Positions 59,001-64,000 of a stretch of DNA of 64,000 nucleotides are shown in pieces. The notes below the pieces were generated by a model that searched no databases, was not told the DNA's origin, and saw only the letters and a list, made by a program, of their open reading frames with translations. Location of the stretch: assembly GCA_009733575.1 (NCBI GenBank), contig ML769631.1, positions 1-64,000 on the forward strand. The letters are read 5' to 3'. Numbering within the stretch: the first letter of the stretch is position 1; each line of letters starts with the position of its first letter. A program made the position numbers and the translations under genes. Source of the stretch: Gymnopus androsaceus JB14 (taxonomy: Eukaryota; Basidiomycota; Agaricomycetes; Agaricales; Omphalotaceae).

Positions 59001-59545
59001 TTGGTGTTACTGCGCACTGGAGCCATACGCGGGGACTCGTACATTGGGAGATTAGTCCCAGATGATATCGAGCGCGACTTTTCAGCCATTTCCCTCTCTG
59101 CCTCGGCTTCCTTCTCTTTATTCTTCTTCCCAATGCCCCATCCATAGCCCCACTTTGACTTTTTCGTACCAGTCATTGTATTGGAGCGCACGAGCTGGGG
59201 CCTTTCCTTTTCCTTTCCTTTTCCCTTTCCTTTACCTGAAGGCAGGGTCGGAACCATGTCTGCTGGGATCTCATCGTACTTTTCCGAATCCGAATAGAAA
59301 GTGACCCCGTCAATATCCCTAGCGAGATCCCCATCTTGTTTAGGCTGTAAAGTGTCCTTGGAAGAGTAGGATTGATGTCGCGAGAGCTGAGAAGCAGTGT
59401 ACGAGGAGCTACCAGAATATGAGGAATTCGTGTAAGGACCAGTCCCGCCAGGCTGAGCACTGGAAAATGAGAGTCTCCGTCGTGGTTTATTCCCAGTAAA
59501 AGGGAAACATATCGGGGGCGGAGGAGGAGGAGGCGCGGGCGGCAT
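56084..59545 (-). CDS. Xaa-Pro aminopeptidase P (peptidase M24B)
   Basis: Metallopeptidase that removes an N-terminal residue preceding proline. It starts [11 protein letters not shown], followed by about 300 residues of low-complexity Ser/Lys/Gln-rich sequence ([32 protein letters not shown]). The creatinase-like N-terminal domains come next, with [37 protein letters not shown] and [20 protein letters not shown]. The catalytic pita-bread domain has metal ligands in [16 protein letters not shown] (two Asp), [17 protein letters not shown] (His), NEPGF (Glu) and GMRIESAL (Glu), all present. It ends GGVAIEWG. More than ten short introns are inferred. The long disordered extension is unusual, since most aminopeptidase P proteins are about 600-620 residues; it may be a targeting or regulatory tail. 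Confidence 0.92.
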
Positions 59546-62005
59546 GAGAGTAAGAAGTAAAGATGCGAAAACTTCCCACTAAGCGACTGTCAAGGTTACA
59601 TCCACGGCCCACGATGCAAAGTTCAAAATTATACATCGCCACGTGAGATTTCCTTTTTCGTATATCTTTGATAACGATCGGACCTTGCTTTCAGCTCTCA
59701 TCCCGCCGGTCGTTCAATTCAGGGCATTCACTTGCCGAAAATGTCCGATGAGAACATTTCGCAAGTTCTTTGCAAGTTCTTTCTGGAATATTCTAGATCT
59801 TTATTGCTCAGAAAATATGCTCAGAAAATAAGTTCTAAGTTCAAGAAGACATGTCAAATCCCTCCCTCAAGTCTCTCATTCACATGTCCTCCTACGGCCA
59901 GAAGTTCCGGTGTGTGCGATCTCTCCTATGAGATCTCCTATACACACTGTACGCAGTTAAGGTGCGTGTAGTTCACCCGCTAGCAAAGCCTAATCCAAAC
60001 GGATGATCGCAAGCCACTCTAGAAGGAAATCCTCAATCTGATCGATGAAAGCCATTCCCCAAAAGGCATCTACAGTAAGTAAGTAAGTAAGTTAGTCTCA
60101 CCGAGTTTCTTTCTTTCGTAGTAGCTGGAAAACATCTTCGTATACTTCAGGATACTGTACCAACCGAACAAGGGGGGAGAGATAGGCTCGATACTCGCAG
60201 CATGCAAGCCTCGTGTACGCCAGAATCCAGAAACAGAATCGACAATGACCAGATGCGTCGATTTACACTAGAACCTGCACCGGGGCAGCACTTTGCACCA
60301 GAATACATTTCTTGATTGAGCACGGGGCCAAAAAGACGCTTTCCGCTCTCACAAATAGTATTCCAGTTTTTCGGACATCCGAACGTCCACGGGCAACAGC
60401 GTCAGCAGCGAGAAAACGGGGGTGAATAGAGCTAGTCCGCCGATTTGAAGGCGGAATGCCTATGCAGACTCCTCCAATGGACCAATACTCGCACACATGG
60501 ACCCTGGACCTATCTGCGAATAATTATTCGACCTGCAGGGAAATATGAACGAGAAACTAGATCCACCCGCTTCAGCGATAAACCTCCCCTTGGAAAGGTA
60601 GGCGGTGACTTTAATGTGGAGGTAGCTACTACTGTCGATCAGGTTATACCGCTACGCAGTCGCAGATCCTCCACAATGGCAGAAAAATGCGGATACCTGC
60701 TTGCGCACGGTCGTGTACCCTTTACCCTTGTCCCGGGATAAATAGACCCTTCAAAAGTCAACCATCGCAACATACTCACCGTATGTACCACCCGCGAGAG
60801 CGTTAACCCGCTCAGCTTGAATCAAAGTAATATCGCGGAGTTTCGGTGGAGATGGACGTCGAGAGCGACTCGGATATCATTGGCCGACTTCCACTTTGTT
60901 ATCGATGAAAAGAATTTGGAGAACTAGAACGGGGCTCCGAGTCTGATCCTGCTTCATAAACGTGGAGTGTAAATTAGTCAAAAAAAACCGTACAACAAAG
61001 CCCCGGAATACACCTACCTTTCCTCCGCCTCGCAGTTCCGAAACCTCCAACGACTTGGGACTTGGATGCATGGTTTGCATCACCAATCGTGATTCGTACT
61101 TCATAGCCACCCCCGCATCCCCCGCATCTTCTGAACGTCTTCTGAGCGCATAAAGCAAAAGGTATTCTCTCCGTTAATACCGATCCGTGCTACCCCACAC
61201 TACTATACAGCGTCATCTACTGTATACGTACCGGATCTTCCAGTGATAGAAAAGAGAAAAGAAGGTGTTTTCATGAATCGTGAATCTCTACATGAACTCG
61301 AACATTGAGTATTAGCGAAATGAAAGATGCATGTACCTTTTCATCTCAAATCAAGACTCTACTTTCCTTTTGGAACCTGGTTTCCGCCGTATTTTCAAGT
61401 AGCCTTGACGGAAAAAGGAGGGCTCCTGAGGGAGGTGTTGCGTCGGGCATTACTTTAGTTTGTCCATTGTGCTCTGACTCAAATGCATGGGCACGATGCT
61501 GTACGACCAGAGCACGTACGTCAAGGTCCGTTAATCAGTTCAAGCTCACTGCGGAGAGGAGACTGGAATTAGCGAGATGAATGACGAATAGAATAGATCG
61601 TTGCTTAAGTCCTATGTACCAGCGATTCTCTCCTGTTATCACCCTATACATGTGGATGATGACGCATTGGGAGCTCCCCTATGCCCAAAGCAAGCGGAAG
61701 CCATTGGACGAGCAGGTAAGGACGGAAGCTTGTAGATTGATCCAGACAGTGGCAAAGAACATGGGAAGAACTGAAGGATTGGCTACGGGTCTGCTAAGCC
61801 TCAACCGCATTGGAGGTCAGTCGGTTGTATAGCAGCTGAGCTCCAGATATTTTGCTTCGCCCGTCACAAATATTCAATGATTAATCTTGATTGTTTGGGA
61901 GACACAGGAGATCGGAGTTCAAAGGTCTACTCAACCAGATTTCGAATGTAGTAGTATCGGCTGACTCCTGAGTACTCGATCGCCTCGATCGCAAGTCGGG
62001 TAGTC
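59546..62005. other. Intergenic, no supported gene
   Basis: The left part is the aminopeptidase promoter. A possible minus-strand coding scrap around 60780-61160 (TMHPSPKSLEVSELRGGGK; KLRDITLIQAERVNAL) has plausible exon ends, but I recognise no family and cannot close the gene. Confidence 0.4.
60074..60096. repeat. (AGTA)n microsatellite
   Basis: Five to six tandem AGTA units ending AGTTAGT. Confidence 0.8.
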
Positions 62006-62013
62006 CCACTTTT

Positions 62014-62560
62014 CCAGATAGTCCCGGAACTTCCGAGTCCGCCTCAGGTCCTACCAAGGTTCCGAGTCCTACTCTAGTCCTAGTCAGTAAATATACTGTA
62101 AATAGTGCAATATTAATATAAATTACCTTAGACTAATGAATTAAGTTGGATTGAAGGTCAAGAAGGCATAAATCCGCTCGGCGCCTAATGTGGTAAGGAT
62201 GTAAAGAATGCGCTTGCTCGGTTAAAATTTTGTCATATCGAGTGAAAAATGAAAGCCAAACATACCTTGAGAGGTCAACAGAGCAATGAATATGTAACGT
62301 GTAGTAGAGAAAGAGGTTTCGCGAGAGAAGAGAGTAAAGTCATGTTGGAAGGAAAGTCAGAGGGTGCCGCATGCGGCACTATCTTACACTACTACTTACT
62401 ATAGACTGTAGCCTAGCACCTGTATATACTACTACAATATACTAATATATACCTTAATATGACCCTAGGACTGCCAGGACTGTTTAGGACCTTAGGACTC
62501 TGAGGTGGACTGGAGTCGGACTTGGACCCGGAGGCGGACTCTCGAGATTCCGGTCGCTCT
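62014..62560. mobile_element. Non-autonomous hAT-like element, 547 bp
   Basis: Flanked by perfect 8-bp direct repeats CCACTTTT (62006-62013 and 62561-62568). The imperfect inverted ends share CCGGAA and GAGTCCGCCTC, and sub-terminal AGTCC/GGACT motifs are repeated many times in opposite orientation on the two sides. There is no coding region. The duplication length and end structure fit hAT MITEs. Confidence 0.8.
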
Positions 62561-62647
62561 CCACTTTTGGGGCAGTACAGTGGGAATGAGCAGGAATCTG
62601 GCTTTCCAGAATTCTAGTTTCGTCATCGTTCGTTCAAGGTGAAAAAC

Positions 62648-63525
62648 TAGGGACTAGCATGGTCGCCCCGGGTGCTGCCCGGGGGCGGACTTTGAAATCC
62701 GCATGGATTTCAATCCACCCGGGGCAATTTTCACGGTTACGGGTGACCACGGTTGCAGTACCTGACCATAATGATACATCTAATCTATTGATTTACTATA
62801 TTAAGCATGTCAAAGCAAGGCGTTTTGCAATTTAAAAAGCTCGTAGGAAGGGCTAGAAGTATGTAAATATACAATTATAGTGGAATTTTTGTACACTTTG
62901 ATCCCAATAGTATCAACCTTTGTCAGATGATCCTCTCATAGCACTCTCTATTGCTGATACAGCTTCATGAAAATCATAGAAAGGTGCATTGCACCAAGAT
63001 CCCAGAGCCATTGATGACTTGAATGTATCATGAGACATATTGGTCTGCATAAAGTTAACTTGACGCCGTCCACCTGAGAAATATGCTGTCGCACGCTGAT
63101 CTCAAGCTTCGTATGATGTCCTCCAGTATTCATAGGTCAGCGATGGTTCATGAAGTTGTTCCGGTAGTTTACACAGAGAATCGACGCTTGAAGGGAGCAA
63201 TATGGCTTCTAAAAACAGCACTGGCTGTAGAGCCAACAAGGGTGAAGAAGCTACAAGATGACCTTAAGTTAGCAAGGGGGCAATAGATACTCACCTCTAA
63301 CTGTAAAAGACTTTCTCTTATTGTTTTATGCAGTAGAAAAGATATTATTTCATTGATTAACGGTCGTGTCGTACAAGAAGTAAAGAAGGCACCGAATCAC
63401 GCACCGAACCACGGATATCCATATCCATCCCGTACCCGTGGAAAAATCCCCGCCCCGTACCCGTCCGTGAATTCATGGGTGGGCATGGGTGGATACCCGG
63501 ATTCTCAAATCCATGCTAGTCCCTA
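62648..63525. mobile_element. Non-autonomous hAT element, 878 bp
   Basis: The ends TAGGGACTAGCATGG and CCATGCTAGTCCCTA are perfect 15-bp inverted repeats, flanked by perfect 8-bp direct repeats TGAAAAAC (62640-62647 and 63526-63533). The TAGGG tip is shared with the autonomous element at 30421. The sub-terminal regions contain CCCGG/CCGTACCC-rich motifs. Short internal ORFs show no transposase motifs. Confidence 0.88.
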
Positions 63526-63635
63526 TGAAAAACGATTGAGCGTCCAAATGACACTCGTGACTGTACTGCCACCATCGACGCAGAGTCGAAGACTCAACAA
63601 GTTCGACGTTAACATGCGCCTTGCGTTCTGCTTTA

Positions 63636-64000
63636 TCATCTACAATTCACCCCGAATTCTAGGCAGCCCAAGGCTTTCCGAAGACTTTCATTGATTACTG
63701 TATATTCAATCTGGCATTGATCAAGCCTCAATTGCGCATACAGGACAAGAGAAGAAAACTTACTGCGGCTACCTAGACTCACTATTTCCCCAGCTATTTC
63801 AATCAGTAAACGAAGTCCTTGCACACCGGACTTCACTTTGTGTCGCTTAACCGCAAGATACGGAAAATGGCACATTAACAACGTTAACAAGCAAATAGGA
63901 TCCCTGAATTGCTCGATTCTTCTTGCAGCTGACTCTCCAGAATACCGTATCATAGCGCGCCCTAGCTTCTCCATTGCGAGAATGGGCGTATGTTGGCGGC
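63636..64000 (-). CDS. Possible partial gene at window edge
   Basis: The minus-strand frame is open from the window edge and reads EKLGRAMIRYSGESAARRIE, then QFRDPICLLTLLMCHF and KVKSGVQGLRLLIEIAGEI. A GTGAGT donor follows EIAGEI near 63782. The composition looks coding rather than repeat-like, but I recognise no family, and the 5' part is outside the window. Confidence 0.3.
   Translation of the reverse strand, partial: RQHTPILAMEKLGRAMIRYSGESAARRIEQFRDPICLLTLLMCHFPYLAVKRHKVKSGVQGLRLLIEIAGEIVSLGSRSKFSSLVLYAQLRLDQCQIEYTVINESLRKALGCLEFGVNCR

Noticed and set aside
60445..61160. Possible gene on either strand upstream of the hAT-like elements
   Set aside because: Some coding-like peptides on the minus strand, but stops and frame changes could not be bridged by credible introns and no family was recognised.

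Overview
This window looks like a chromosomal stretch from a basidiomycete fungus, most likely an Agaricomycete. The genes are split by many short GT-AG introns of about 50 bp, some of them around micro-exons. The families present are typical of that class: DUF6534 membrane proteins, DUF6698 genes, a NACHT-WD40 NLR with near-identical WD repeats, a Zn2Cys6 factor with a fungal transcription-factor domain, a PDR-type ABC transporter, a GH76 mannanase and an F-box protein. The species cannot be named from the sequence. About half of the window is repeat-derived.

Layout. 1-9.5 kb holds a degenerate hairpin and a 3.3-kb tandem duplication carrying two damaged copies of a DUF6534 gene. 9.5-11.5 kb is a solo LTR with a perfect 5-bp target duplication, interrupted by a TIR element with its own 9-bp duplication. 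11.9-16.9 kb has a foldback repeat and a minus-strand NLR with 14 WD repeats in frame; its conserved tail is cut off by a one-base frameshift. 19-20 kb has a Vps68/TMEM50-like membrane protein. 23-25.7 kb has a Zn2Cys6 transcription factor that converges on a decayed 5' scrap of a PDR ABC transporter. 27-29 kb has a broken DUF6698 gene abutting a Copia gag fragment. 30.4-35.8 kb is a complete hAT transposon with an intact, intron-rich transposase. 36-38.5 kb holds a TA-flanked MITE and other inverted repeats.

38.8-44.1 kb is the most unusual part. Three copies of a small secreted six-cysteine protein gene (66 codons) sit here. Two of them lie in large inverted duplications, and one is inside a unit bounded by terminal inverted repeats that forms the centre of a 2.9-kb palindrome. 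This looks like a secreted-protein family being multiplied by a foldback or TIR-type element.

45-59.5 kb is ordinary gene-rich DNA: a PDR ABC transporter, a secreted GH76 enzyme, an F-box protein and an aminopeptidase P with a long low-complexity N-terminus. 62-63.5 kb has two non-autonomous hAT-like elements, each with a perfect 8-bp target duplication, only 79 bp apart. A possible partial gene runs off the right edge.

Functionally there is no single pathway. The resident genes cover NLR-type self/non-self recognition, drug efflux, wall-mannan hydrolysis, vacuolar trafficking and peptide turnover. The accessory part is a nest of hAT, LTR and foldback elements that has duplicated, broken and possibly carried host genes.
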